A stretch of 8,920 nt of DNA, taken from assembly GCA_020216575.1 (NCBI GenBank), contig JAIUYC010000094.1:1-8920 (forward strand), in the 5' to 3' direction. The DNA comes from Coleofasciculus sp. S288. Its GTDB lineage: Bacteria > Cyanobacteriota > Cyanobacteriia > Cyanobacteriales > Coleofasciculaceae. The stretch's first letter is position 1. Each line of letters opens with the position of its first letter. The position numbers and the translations under genes were made by a program. The notes under the pieces were generated by a model, which searched no databases, had not been told where the DNA came from, and saw nothing but the letters and a program-made list of their open reading frames with translations. Of the stretch, positions 1 to 6,694 are shown in pieces.

Positions 1-1
1 G

Positions 2-526
2 GGTGTGGCTACCATCAATGCGAGTTTGACCCAAGCTGCCTTGCCCCCTTCTTCAAGTCAGACTCGCACGATTTCCAATTCTCCCATGCTGCTGGCACAA
101 AGCGTTGACCAAGATGAGATTTTGGCAGCTCACAATAAGTATCGCAGAGAGGTAGGCGTGCCACCGCTAAAATGGTCTGATAGCTTGGCAAGTTCCGCCC
201 AAAAATGGGCTGAACACCTAGCTTCTATTGAAACACTCGAACATAGCTCTGCTAACTATGGGGAAAACCTGTGGGCAGGCAGTCCGGGTCTTTTTTCACA
301 GACACAAATGGTTGATGATTGGGGAAGTGAAAAGGACTCTTTTATTCCCGACAGCACCTTCCCCGATACCTGTAGAGGCGGTTGGCAAAATTGCGCTCAC
401 TACACCCAACTCATTTGGAGGAGTACGAAAGAAGTGGGTTGTGGTTTAGCTAGAAAAGAGGACACAAACTACCTCGTTTGTCAATATAATCCTCCAGGCA
501 ATATTCAGGGAGAACGCCCTGATTAA
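2..526 (+). CDS. CAP (SCP/PR-1-like) domain protein, 5'-truncated by window edge
   Basis: The reading frame is open from the first base, so the true start and probably a signal peptide lie upstream; the GTG at 5 is just the first possible start in view. Numbering from that codon, the CAP domain runs from about residue 36 to 167. Visible hallmarks are AAHNKYR (41-47), LEHSSANYGENLW (78-90), the CAP1 motif HYTQLIW (132-138) followed by VGCG, and the CAP2 motif YLVCQYNPPGN (156-166). H80, E87, E109 and H132 fit the conserved His/Glu cavity of the family. C123, C130, C146 and C159 could form disulfides, which suits an exported protein. The first ~35 residues are Ser/Thr/Gln-rich and look like a linker. 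Bacterial CAP proteins are mostly extracellular and their activities are poorly defined, so no substrate is proposed. The gene converges on the Imm1 gene. Confidence 0.85.
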   Translation, partial: GVATINASLTQAALPPSSSQTRTISNSPMLLAQSVDQDEILAAHNKYRREVGVPPLKWSDSLASSAQKWAEHLASIETLEHSSANYGENLWAGSPGLFSQTQMVDDWGSEKDSFIPDSTFPDTCRGGWQNCAHYTQLIWRSTKEVGCGLARKEDTNYLVCQYNPPGNIQGERPD

Positions 527-573
527 TATATGGGGCTATTGCGATCGCACTCCCCTATATTGTTCGACTTTTT
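525..573 (+). terminator. Probable intrinsic terminator of the CAP gene
   Basis: Bases 525-535 pair with 552-561: four G-C pairs (GGGG 532-535 with CCCC 552-555), a bulged T at 531, then six A-T pairs that include the last two bases of the TAA stop. A run of five T follows at 569-573, about eight bases after the stem, which is longer than ideal. The loop contains a HIP1 palindrome (541-548) that could extend the structure. Position and shape fit a terminator; strength cannot be judged by eye. Confidence 0.45.
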
Positions 574-687
574 GCTACCTTGACAGGGTTAGGTGGGCAT
601 TGCCCACCCTACAGGAAAATGATATTGCTAATGGAATGCTTGGCGATCGCGTTTCGCTGGTGTTTGGGTAGTTGAGGTTGCGATCGC
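541..687. repeat. Cluster of three HIP1 octamers (GCGATCGC)
   Basis: Exact GCGATCGC palindromes lie at 541-548, 643-650 and 680-687, three within 147 bases of non-coding DNA. Further copies in the window are at 3500, 3785, 4874, 5039 and 8578, all inside genes. HIP1 is the highly iterated palindrome of many cyanobacterial genomes, so its presence supports that origin. Apart from these sites, the probable terminator and the 592-608 palindrome, the 527-693 interval shows nothing recognisable. Confidence 0.9.
592..608. repeat. Perfect 17-base palindrome GGTGGGCATTGCCCACC
   Basis: Eight perfect base pairs (592-599 with 601-608) flank a single central T. There is no T run directly after it on either strand, so it is not a convincing terminator despite lying between convergent genes. 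Read on the minus strand it differs from the palindrome at 3042-3058 at only two positions, which pair with each other. That suggests a dispersed palindromic repeat family. Confidence 0.7.
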
Positions 688-693
688 TAATCC

Positions 694-1137
694 TCACACG
701 GCTACCAATGACTTATCTTCTTCCCAAGATAGCAATGGATCGAGTTTTCCTAATTCTGCAAAAGTTCTAGCAGCTAGCAGACAATGCAGCAAATCAACAC
801 ACATCTTGGCAGGATAAATTCCTTCTTGTCCACCAACAACCAGCTTTTCTGTTTCATTGGGTTTTGATAAATCAACCAGATTGTGAAAGTCAATATTATC
901 AAAAGTAACTGAGACAACATATTTTCCCGATTCACCACCGCCAATCGTCATGTAAGTTTCGTCATCTGCTCCCAATGTGACTAAAGTTTTGCTTTTGCCA
1001 TCTAACTGGCGGATAGCCGTTTCTATTTGACTCCAATCTAGGTTTTCGATTAACTCACCTTCATTTCTATTGCCAACCCATTTTTCTACCTCTAGATATG
1101 ACATAAGCATTAATGATAAGTTTCTACTAAATGTCAT
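694..1137 (-). CDS. Imm1-family immunity protein
   Basis: A 147-residue acidic protein. It resembles the Imm1 immunity family known from cyanobacteria and from polymorphic toxin loci. Recognisable blocks are WSQIETAIRQLDG (35-47), TLVTLGADDETYMTIGGGES (51-70), the SGKYVVSVTFDN strand (70-81), LVVGGQEGIYPAKMCVDL (99-116) and the terminal SWEED (137-141). Imm1 proteins bind and neutralise toxin domains, including deaminases, but the family is also found without an obvious partner. The ATG at 1137 overlaps the TGA of the upstream RNase III-like gene (ATGA), suggesting translational coupling. An in-frame ATG at 1104 (protein starting MSYLEVEKW) would give an N-terminus closer to what I recall of the family, so the first 11 residues are uncertain. 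No Shine-Dalgarno sequence is clear at either start. The family call is from pattern recall, not a search. Confidence 0.75.
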   Translation of the reverse strand: MTFSRNLSLMLMSYLEVEKWVGNRNEGELIENLDWSQIETAIRQLDGKSKTLVTLGADDETYMTIGGGESGKYVVSVTFDNIDFHNLVDLSKPNETEKLVVGGQEGIYPAKMCVDLLHCLLAARTFAELGKLDPLLSWEEDKSLVAV

Positions 1138-2318
1138 CGCGGCAAAAATAAGGTTTCCAAAATGTCCTCTCGCACTTCAGGAGCTACTTCAGCCTTATAG
1201 ATGCACTCCATCAGCAACTTATTGGCATCATAATATTGCTTGAGTAATTCCTTTTGCTGTTCGCTGAACTGCAAATTATGACCGATGGCGTCTTTTATCT
1301 CATTAACCCAATCTTGGCCCTTATCTTGTCGCCAATCCTCAAATTTTTCTTTGTCTTCTTTTGGATTGGGGAGTTCAGCTTGGAGTTGTTGAAGTATTTG
1401 CTTTAGTCTAGGCTCGATATCAAGGGCGAAGATAGGGACAAGTATGCTTCCTGTGTCAGTATTGTGGTTAAGCTGGAAGGCAAGATCAAGGGCAAGGTCA
1501 TGGGCACGATTAAAGCTAAGGGTAAACTGACGAGCCTTTGCTTTGCTACGAGTAGGGTCAAAGTTACGAACAAAAGCACGGCCCAGGATACCGACGAGGG
1601 CAAGGTAAAAAGCTCGAACTTTGACTGGCTTGTAAGAACCTTCAACAGCAATAGCTTTCTCATTTACCCAGGTGAGAAGCTGCTGAAATTCCTCATTCTC
1701 AGCTACCAGTGCATCAGCTCTTTGCTTCATCTGCCACAGTTGTTCAGCAGCTTCATCAGACTTCATTAAACTAATTGCTTGTACATCGTCTGCTAGCCAT
1801 TGCTCCTCTGAAAGAGTGTCTGTTAACAAGTCCTTAACAGCGTCTGCAATGAAGCGATCAACAAGCCAGTTACGGGTACTAGAGAAATTACGCTCAAACT
1901 CTAGGTAAGTCGCACCCACTAAAGCCTCAAACATCTCACCGAAGAGTTCCACCTGTCCACTACCATCTCTCCCTCTCTCGCCTTGTCCAAGCCTACACAA
2001 CCTGCTTAAATTTAACTTCCGTGCAAATTCAGCATGTTTCTTTCGGCTCACAATGTTACTTTTCAACACGGTGATATCGCCTTGGCTTAGAGAAGGAAAA
2101 CTGTCATCATTAACTAAGTAGTCAATGACAGCAGCATTGAAAATAGAGTCGCCCAAGAGTGCCAATCTTCTGTACTTACGTTCCTGTAAGTCTTGTTGCT
2201 GTCGATTCAGGCTTTGGTTTTCATAGATGTACGAAGGATGAGTCAGAGCAATTTCAAGTAACTCCGTCTTTTGGAAATCCGGGATGCCGATTACTTGTTT
2301 AACAGTCTCGATATTCAT
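1134..2318 (-). CDS. RNase III-domain protein with altered active site and unknown C-terminal half
   Basis: 394 residues from the ATG at 2318; an in-frame GTG at 2333 would add five, and neither start has a clear Shine-Dalgarno. Residues ~1-165 are RNase III fold: ALTHPSY (24-30), RRLALLGDS (50-58), SQGDITVLKSNIVSRK (78-93), LGQGERGRDGSGQVELF (110-126) and GEMFEALVGATYL (127-139). The standard signature is ERLEFLGD...D-x-x-E. Here the first catalytic Glu is Ala (A53), the Glu two positions before the second Leu-Gly is also lost (R50), the second-motif Asp is Glu (E128), and D57 and E131 are kept. There is no recognisable C-terminal dsRNA-binding domain. Residues ~165-394 look largely helical and charged, and I do not recognise them. 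This is not the housekeeping rnc nor the much shorter Mini-III. It may be catalytically weak, an RNA-binding relic, or a specialised nuclease. It overlaps the Imm1 gene by 4 bp and follows Uma2 by 58 bp. Confidence 0.75.
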   Translation of the reverse strand: MNIETVKQVIGIPDFQKTELLEIALTHPSYIYENQSLNRQQQDLQERKYRRLALLGDSIFNAAVIDYLVNDDSFPSLSQGDITVLKSNIVSRKKHAEFARKLNLSRLCRLGQGERGRDGSGQVELFGEMFEALVGATYLEFERNFSSTRNWLVDRFIADAVKDLLTDTLSEEQWLADDVQAISLMKSDEAAEQLWQMKQRADALVAENEEFQQLLTWVNEKAIAVEGSYKPVKVRAFYLALVGILGRAFVRNFDPTRSKAKARQFTLSFNRAHDLALDLAFQLNHNTDTGSILVPIFALDIEPRLKQILQQLQAELPNPKEDKEKFEDWRQDKGQDWVNEIKDAIGHNLQFSEQQKELLKQYYDANKLLMECIYKAEVAPEVREDILETLFLPR

Positions 2319-2376
2319 GTTTATATAATGCACTGGTGCAGTTTCGTTGAGTATCGCTCATCAAACCGCGACCCAA

Positions 2377-3009
2377 CTATACAATTTTATTCCTCACCCA
2401 AACTCGAAATGATTTAAGCAAAGCAATTTCCCCAGAAGTTTTACTCTGTTCTATAAATCGGCTCATTTCACTCACTGATACGATGGGAAAGGCGCGGCTG
2501 AACTCAAACTCATCATATTTTCCTTGTATTAGCTGATAGAATTTCAAAACTCGCCCGTTATATCTCCAAAGTTCAGGTACGCCTAGCGCTGAGTAAATCC
2601 TAAATTTATCAACAGAACTGCTGGTAATATCAATCTCAATCGCCAAATCAGGTGGTGGAGCGGTTTCTAAATCAAGTTTTTGCCGGCCTCTGACAGCAGG
2701 TTCATTTTGAATGTAATAGCAATTATCTGGTTCTATTCCTCGACTTGCTATTTTTCGCTTTAACGTTGTAGAACCAGCACTTTTAATTTCAATTTCTAGT
2801 TCTTCGGCTAAGGCAAAGATCAAGCGATCAAACTGAATTTTGGGATTTTCATGTTCGTAAAGAGGAGTCATAATTTCTAACGTGCCGCAGTCATAAGCAA
2901 ACCTTGAACCTCTATCTTCACCTGTCTCTTCTAGTAAAGTTTCAAAGGTTTGCCAGCTAATATTATGCAGTACGGTTCTTTGTTCGGCTGGAGCTGAGGT
3001 AGCAATCAT
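2377..3009 (-). CDS. Uma2-family (DUF820) PD-(D/E)XK-fold protein
   Basis: 210 residues with the Uma2 pattern that is heavily amplified in cyanobacteria: an N-terminal ISWQTFETLL helix (17-26), DCGTLEIMTPLYEHE (40-54), a Gly-Ser-Thr-Thr turn (79-82), GIEPDNCYYI (91-100), the core PPDLAIEIDITSSS (119-132), K135, and IYSALGVPELWRYNGRVLKFYQL (138-160). D121, E125 and K135 fit the PD-(D/E)XK nuclease core, so the active site looks intact. The family is restriction-endonuclease-like, but its biological role is not settled; no substrate is claimed. The length is normal. The ATG at 3009 has only a weak GAG upstream. The gene lies 96 bases after sufS, beyond a hairpin, and 58 bases before the RNase III-like gene on the same strand, so it may head a three-gene unit. 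Confidence 0.9.
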   Translation of the reverse strand: MIATSAPAEQRTVLHNISWQTFETLLEETGEDRGSRFAYDCGTLEIMTPLYEHENPKIQFDRLIFALAEELEIEIKSAGSTTLKRKIASRGIEPDNCYYIQNEPAVRGRQKLDLETAPPPDLAIEIDITSSSVDKFRIYSALGVPELWRYNGRVLKFYQLIQGKYDEFEFSRAFPIVSVSEMSRFIEQSKTSGEIALLKSFRVWVRNKIV

Positions 3010-3029
3010 CTCAACGTTAGATAACTTTT

Positions 3030-3060
3030 AAAACATTAAAGGGTGAGCAATGCTCACCCC
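3030..3060 (-). terminator. Palindrome and probable terminator of the suf operon
   Basis: On the minus strand, 47 bases after the sufS stop, nine perfect base pairs (GGGTGAGCA with TGCTCACCC, 3041-3049 with 3051-3059) enclose one base, and TTTAATGTTTT follows (3040-3030). That is the layout of a Rho-independent terminator, though the one-base loop must open to three or more and the T run is interrupted. It separates the suf operon from the Uma2 gene. It is also a sister of the palindrome at 592-608. Confidence 0.5.
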
Positions 3061-3105
3061 TTAAACATAACCGATGATGTTGTTCAAGAATTCTACAATT
3101 TCCTT

Positions 3106-4368
3106 CTAACCCATAATGCTGCCGAAAAAGTCAATTGTCTCCTTGAGTGCAGCAATGAAGGTATCTATTTCTTCGCGAGTGTTGTAGAAATACAGACTCG
3201 CCCGTGCAGTCCCCGGTACGCCTAAGATACGGTGTAGAGGTTGTGTGCAGTGATGACCGGAACGAATGGCGATACCTTCATGATCGAGTAGGGTAGATAA
3301 GTCATTCGGGTGGAATTCACCGACTGTAAACGAAGCCAGTGCTGCCCTGCCTTTCCCATCTGCTGTGGGTTGTGGTCCATGCACTTTCAGGTCAGGAATT
3401 TCGTGCAGTTTCTCGAAGAGATGGGCAATTAGTTCTTCTTCATAGGCGTGAATTTTGTCCATGCCTAGTTCTGTTAAATAGTCTACCGCTGCACCCAGTG
3501 CGATCGCTTCTCCAATTGCCGGTGTCCCTGCTTCAAATTTGTGGGGCAACTCGTTATAGGTTGAATGGTCGAGGTAGACTTCAGATATCATCTCGCCACC
3601 GCCGAAGAAGGGAGGCATTGACTCCAATAACTCTAATTTCCCGTAGAGGAAGCCAATCCCTGTTGGAGCGCACATTTTATGACCAGAAGCCACAAGCCAA
3701 TCGCAATCCATTGCCTGGACATCAATCGGCATGTGAGGCACACTTTGGCAAGCGTCGATCAGTACTTTAGCACCATAACGGTGAGCGATCGCAATAATCT
3801 CTTCCACTGGATTAATACAACCCAACGTATTGGAGACATGAACCACACTTACCAGTTTGGTCTTATCTGAAATAAGCTGCTTGAATTGCTCTAAGTCAAA
3901 CCCTTCTGTCTCACTCAGCCCCACATACTTAATTACCGCCCCCGTCTTCTGAGCAATCAACTGCCAGGGAACGATATTGCTGTGGTGTTCCATCACGGAG
4001 AGGATAATTTCATCTCCCGGTTGCAAGGTGTTCAACCCCCAACTGTACGCCACTAGGTTAATCGCTTCCGTGGCGTTGCGAGTAAACACAATTTCCTGCC
4101 GCGATGCCGCATTCACGAAGCTAGCCACCTTGTTTCTAGCTCCCTCATAGCCCTCTGTTGCTTTTACACTGAGGGTATGAGCGCCGCGATGGACATTGGC
4201 ATTGTACTGCTCGTAGTAATCTCGCAGCGTATTGAGTACCGCGATTGGCTTCTGGGAGGTAGCGGCACTGTCAAAATAAATCAGGGGTTTACCGTTGACT
4301 TCCTGGTTTAATATGGGGAAGTCTTTACGCACCTTAGCAGCAAGAGTTTTTTCCTTAGTGATGGTCAT
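3106..4368 (-). CDS. sufS: SufS cysteine desulfurase
   Basis: 420 residues, normal for a group II (SufS/CsdA-type) cysteine desulfurase. This cytosolic PLP enzyme converts cysteine to alanine and holds the sulfur as a persulfide for Fe-S assembly on SufBCD. Visible landmarks: [11 protein letters not shown] (31-41), [10 protein letters not shown] (58-67), the cofactor-stacking EHHSN (127-131), DACQS (205-209, D205 and Q208 contacting PLP), the PLP lysine K231 in [11 protein letters not shown], and the persulfide Cys C374 in RSGHHCTQP. The short loop around C374 is typical of group II enzymes, which usually need a SufE or SufU partner; neither is in this window. It is the last gene of the operon, 111 bases after sufD, with the heptamer element between them. 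The ATG at 4368 gives the expected N-terminus but has no clear Shine-Dalgarno. Confidence 0.97.
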   Translation of the reverse strand: MTITKEKTLAAKVRKDFPILNQEVNGKPLIYFDSAATSQKPIAVLNTLRDYYEQYNANVHRGAHTLSVKATEGYEGARNKVASFVNAASRQEIVFTRNATEAINLVAYSWGLNTLQPGDEIILSVMEHHSNIVPWQLIAQKTGAVIKYVGLSETEGFDLEQFKQLISDKTKLVSVVHVSNTLGCINPVEEIIAIAHRYGAKVLIDACQSVPHMPIDVQAMDCDWLVASGHKMCAPTGIGFLYGKLELLESMPPFFGGGEMISEVYLDHSTYNELPHKFEAGTPAIGEAIALGAAVDYLTELGMDKIHAYEEELIAHLFEKLHEIPDLKVHGPQPTADGKGRAALASFTVGEFHPNDLSTLLDHEGIAIRSGHHCTQPLHRILGVPGTARASLYFYNTREEIDTFIAALKETIDFFGSIMG

Positions 4369-4385
4369 TTTGGAGTCAGTGGTTC

Positions 4386-4486
4386 TTGGTCATTGGTCAT
4401 TGGTCATTGGTCATTGGTTAGTGGTCATTGGTAGTAGCTTTTAACAACTGACAACTGACAACTGACAAAGGACTAATGACTAAGGA
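4386..4486. repeat. Two opposed heptamer arrays with terminal inverted repeats (STRR / MITE-like)
   Basis: The left array is seven in-phase heptamers (4386-4434): four exact TTGGTCA, then TTGGTTA, GTGGTCA and TTGGTAG. After ten bases, the right array is six in-phase heptamers (4445-4486): three exact CAACTGA, then CAAAGGA, CTAATGA and CTAAGGA. The outer ends are inverted repeats: TTGGTCATTGGTC (4386-4398) against GACTAATGACTAA (4471-4483), 11 of 13 complementary, with the two exceptions forming G-U pairs in plus-strand RNA. Short tandem heptamers of this kind are known from filamentous cyanobacteria. The right end covers the sufD stop codon (4480-4482). No protein is encoded. Confidence 0.85.
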
Positions 4487-5817
4487 GTTCTGCATGAAAC
4501 ACAGCGAGACAGCTTTTGGTGCAGTGACGCTACAGGAATACGATCGAGAATCTCAGCAGCAAAGGCATCCAGCAACAGTTCGCGAGCATTGGTTGCGTTG
4601 ATTCCACGGCTTTGCAGGTAGAAGACTTCATCGGCATCCAACTGGCTAACCGTTGCACCGTGGGCGCATTTCACTTGGTCTGCGGTGATTTCCAATTGGG
4701 GTTTGGTATCAACGCGGGCTTTCGGAGATAGGAGTAAGTTGCGGTTTAACTGACCCGCGTTCGTATATTGAGCGGCTTGTGGGACAAAAATCTTACCGTT
4801 AAAAACTGCATGCCCATGGTCATCAATGATACATTTATGCAATTGATTGCTGATGCCATTGGGATGATTCAGTGCGATCGCACTATGAGTATCCGCTACT
4901 TGTTTGCCGCCAATCATCGTCAGACCATTCAGGGTTGTTTGGGTTCCCTCTCCTGTCTGGAAAACGTCTAAGTTATGCCGCGAGAGTTTGGCTCCCAAAC
5001 TGATGGCATTACAAGTATAACGGCTATTTCGGGCTTGGGCGATCGCAGTTTTACCAATGTGAAACGCTTCCCCAGCTTCTCGTTGATTTCGGGTGTGAAT
5101 CACTTCGGCATTCTCTTCTACCCAAATCTCCGTCACCTGATTCGTGAAATAGGGGCGATTTACGGGAATATCCGGACAACCTTCCACGTTTGCCCCATAA
5201 TGCTCTATCACATTCAGGGAAGAACCTGCTTCTGCCACCACCAGACAGCGAGGTTGAGAAATAATTGGCACTTCGTTGGTGGTAGAGATAAACAGTAAAT
5301 GAATGGGTGTCTCAACAATTGCATTTTTTGACGCCCATACTACTGCGACATCCGTTAGTCCCGCCGTATTGAGGGCGGTGAAGACGTCTGACGCTCCCTG
5401 TTGTTTACCCAAATAGTCGCGAATGCGGGTGTCGTATTGCGAGGGTAACTCAGCAAGATTTCCCACATAAACACCCTCTGGCAACCCAGCAACCGAGGAT
5501 AGATTTGGCACATAAACGCCATTAATAAATACCAGACGGCTGTCCGTAGCTTCGGGCAGAATCAGCGAGGTAATGTCAAGTTGTAAAGGCGCAACTTCTC
5601 GCGTCTCTATCCTCTGAAACGTCACCTGTAACAGGGGCGACAAGTCCGTAAATCGCCATTCCTCATCCCGTCTTGTGGGAATCCCTTGCTCTTGGACAAT
5701 GGCGGCGGCGTGCTGGCGCAACTCTTGCAACCCATCCAGCGCGGCATTCTTCTGAACCTGCTCTAACAACGCCGTCAGATACGTTTGCTCAGGCTTTACA
5801 GAAACTTGAATGCTCAT
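4480..5817 (-). CDS. sufD: SufD, Fe-S assembly scaffold subunit
   Basis: 445 residues, the usual size for cyanobacterial SufD. SufD pairs with SufB, and the SufBC2D complex builds Fe-S clusters in the cytosol. Landmarks: an N-terminal helical region, [16 protein letters not shown] (47-62), a central beta-helix region, and the conserved C-terminal block [20 protein letters not shown] (383-402) with C384 and H386, the equivalents of the E. coli SufD Cys and His near the SufB interface. The usual Gly after GATV is Ser here. The ATG overlaps the sufC stop (ATGA), and a good Shine-Dalgarno lies eight bases upstream. The C-terminus ends in RCVSCRTP, a CxxC (C439, C442), and its stop codon lies within the terminal heptamer of the downstream repeat element, so the tail may have been reshaped by the repeat. 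Confidence 0.96.
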   Translation of the reverse strand: MSIQVSVKPEQTYLTALLEQVQKNAALDGLQELRQHAAAIVQEQGIPTRRDEEWRFTDLSPLLQVTFQRIETREVAPLQLDITSLILPEATDSRLVFINGVYVPNLSSVAGLPEGVYVGNLAELPSQYDTRIRDYLGKQQGASDVFTALNTAGLTDVAVVWASKNAIVETPIHLLFISTTNEVPIISQPRCLVVAEAGSSLNVIEHYGANVEGCPDIPVNRPYFTNQVTEIWVEENAEVIHTRNQREAGEAFHIGKTAIAQARNSRYTCNAISLGAKLSRHNLDVFQTGEGTQTTLNGLTMIGGKQVADTHSAIALNHPNGISNQLHKCIIDDHGHAVFNGKIFVPQAAQYTNAGQLNRNLLLSPKARVDTKPQLEITADQVKCAHGATVSQLDADEVFYLQSRGINATNARELLLDAFAAEILDRIPVASLHQKLSRCVSCRTP

Positions 5818-6605
5818 CTAGCCCCCACCTCTGTTGCCTCTTTTGCCCGAACCCAATCATAGCCACGGGTTTCTAGTTCTAGAGCCAGTTCCTTCAGCCC
5901 AGTAGCAACAATGCGTCCGCCTTCCATCACATGCACGAAATCCGGCACGATGTAATTGAGCAAGCGCTGGTAGTGGGTAATCAGAATCATGGCGTTCTCT
6001 GCACTAGCCAACTGGTTGACGCCATTGGCAACAATCCTGAGCGCGTCGATATCCAAACCGGAATCCGTCTCATCTAAGATTGCCAACTTCGGCTCTAGTA
6101 GCGCCATCTGGAGAATTTCATTCCGCTTCTTCTCGCCACCCGAGAAGCCTTCATTCAGACTGCGCTCTAGGAAGCTGGGGTTCATCTTGACGATTTCCAG
6201 CTTTTCCTGGATTAAATCTTCAAAATCAAACGTATCAATTTCGTCTAATCCCTGATGCTTGCGACGAGCATTATAAGCGGTTCGCAAGAATTCGAGATTA
6301 CTGACGCCTGGAATTTCCAAGGGGTACTGAAACGCCAGAAAAATTCCATTCAGCGCCCGTGCTTCCGGCTCCATTTCCAGAAGGTTTTGCCCCTGGAAAA
6401 TTATCTCGCCTCCGGTGACTTCATAGGCAGGATGCCCCGATAAAACCTTGGAGAAGGTACTTTTTCCAGAGCCATTCTGCCCCATAATGGCGTGAATTTC
6501 TCCCGCCTTAACCTCCAGGTTGACGCCCTTCAGAATCGGTGTACCATTAATCTCTGCCGTCAAATCGCGCACCGATAAAATAGTTTCGCTAGTTTCTCTA
6601 ATCAT
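5814..6605 (-). CDS. sufC: SufC, ABC-type ATPase of the SufBCD complex
   Basis: 263 residues, a soluble ABC ATPase that drives shape changes in SufB and SufD during Fe-S cluster assembly. All nucleotide-binding motifs are present: Walker [10 protein letters not shown] (42-50, K48), Q-loop Q93, the SufC-type signature FSGGEKKR (154-161), Walker B LAILDE (174-179, catalytic E179), D-loop SGLD (182-185) and switch His H211 in LITHYQ. The EKKR signature and the absence of membrane segments separate it from transporter ATPases. The ATG at 6605 is preceded only by a distant GGAA, a weak Shine-Dalgarno. It starts 89 bases after sufB and overlaps sufD by four bases, which should keep SufC and SufD synthesis in step. 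Confidence 0.97.
   Translation of the reverse strand: MIRETSETILSVRDLTAEINGTPILKGVNLEVKAGEIHAIMGQNGSGKSTFSKVLSGHPAYEVTGGEIIFQGQNLLEMEPEARALNGIFLAFQYPLEIPGVSNLEFLRTAYNARRKHQGLDEIDTFDFEDLIQEKLEIVKMNPSFLERSLNEGFSGGEKKRNEILQMALLEPKLAILDETDSGLDIDALRIVANGVNQLASAENAMILITHYQRLLNYIVPDFVHVMEGGRIVATGLKELALELETRGYDWVRAKEATEVGAR
5826..5831 (-). promoter_or_regulatory. Shine-Dalgarno GAGGTG for sufD
   Basis: GAGGTG on the minus strand lies eight bases upstream of the sufD ATG, inside the end of sufC. It is the clearest ribosome-binding site in the window and supports the start that overlaps the sufC stop; ribosomes finishing sufC could also re-start there. Confidence 0.65.
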
Positions 6606-6635
6606 TTCAACTTAACGATAATTCCCTGCAAATTC

Positions 6636-6686
6636 TGGTGATTGGCATTCGGTGACTGGGAGTTTTGCCTTTTGCATTCCCCAGTC
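6636..6686. repeat. Degenerate heptamer run and stem-loop between sufB and sufC
   Basis: Four consecutive period-7 units, TGGTGAT, TGGCATT, CGGTGAC and TGGGAGT (6636-6663), share GG at positions two and three and look like a decayed heptamer array. Separately, GACTGGG (6654-6660) pairs perfectly with CCCAGTC (6680-6686) across a 19-base loop. On the sufBC mRNA this hairpin sits 8 bases after the sufB stop and could affect mRNA stability or the B:C ratio. It lacks a following T run, so it is not a terminator. Confidence 0.5.
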
Positions 6687-6694
6687 TCTAGTTC

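Noticed and set aside
5..526. GTG at position 5 as the true start of the CAP gene
   Set aside because: The frame is open upstream of it to the window edge, and a CAP protein of this type should have an export signal that is not present after this codon.
592..608. Palindrome as a bidirectional terminator for the convergent genes
   Set aside because: No T run follows on either strand; the hairpin at 525-573 is the better terminator for the CAP gene.
1464..1769. 101-codon plus-strand frame
   Set aside because: It is antisense to the RNase III-like gene, has low-complexity Lys/Ser-rich content, and shows no motif; it is a shadow frame.
1134..2318. Housekeeping RNase III (rnc) or Mini-III
   Set aside because: The first catalytic Glu is missing, there is no dsRNA-binding domain, and the protein is far too long for Mini-III.
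3043..3225. 60-codon plus-strand frame starting in the palindrome
   Set aside because: It starts inside the hairpin and runs antisense into sufS, with no family resemblance.
3339..3770. 143-codon plus-strand frame
   Set aside because: It is antisense to sufS, Leu/Arg/His-rich with no recognisable domain, and fully explained by the strong SufS frame.
4386..4486. Heptamer arrays as a CRISPR array
   Set aside because: The repeats are seven bases with no spacers, and no cas gene is present.
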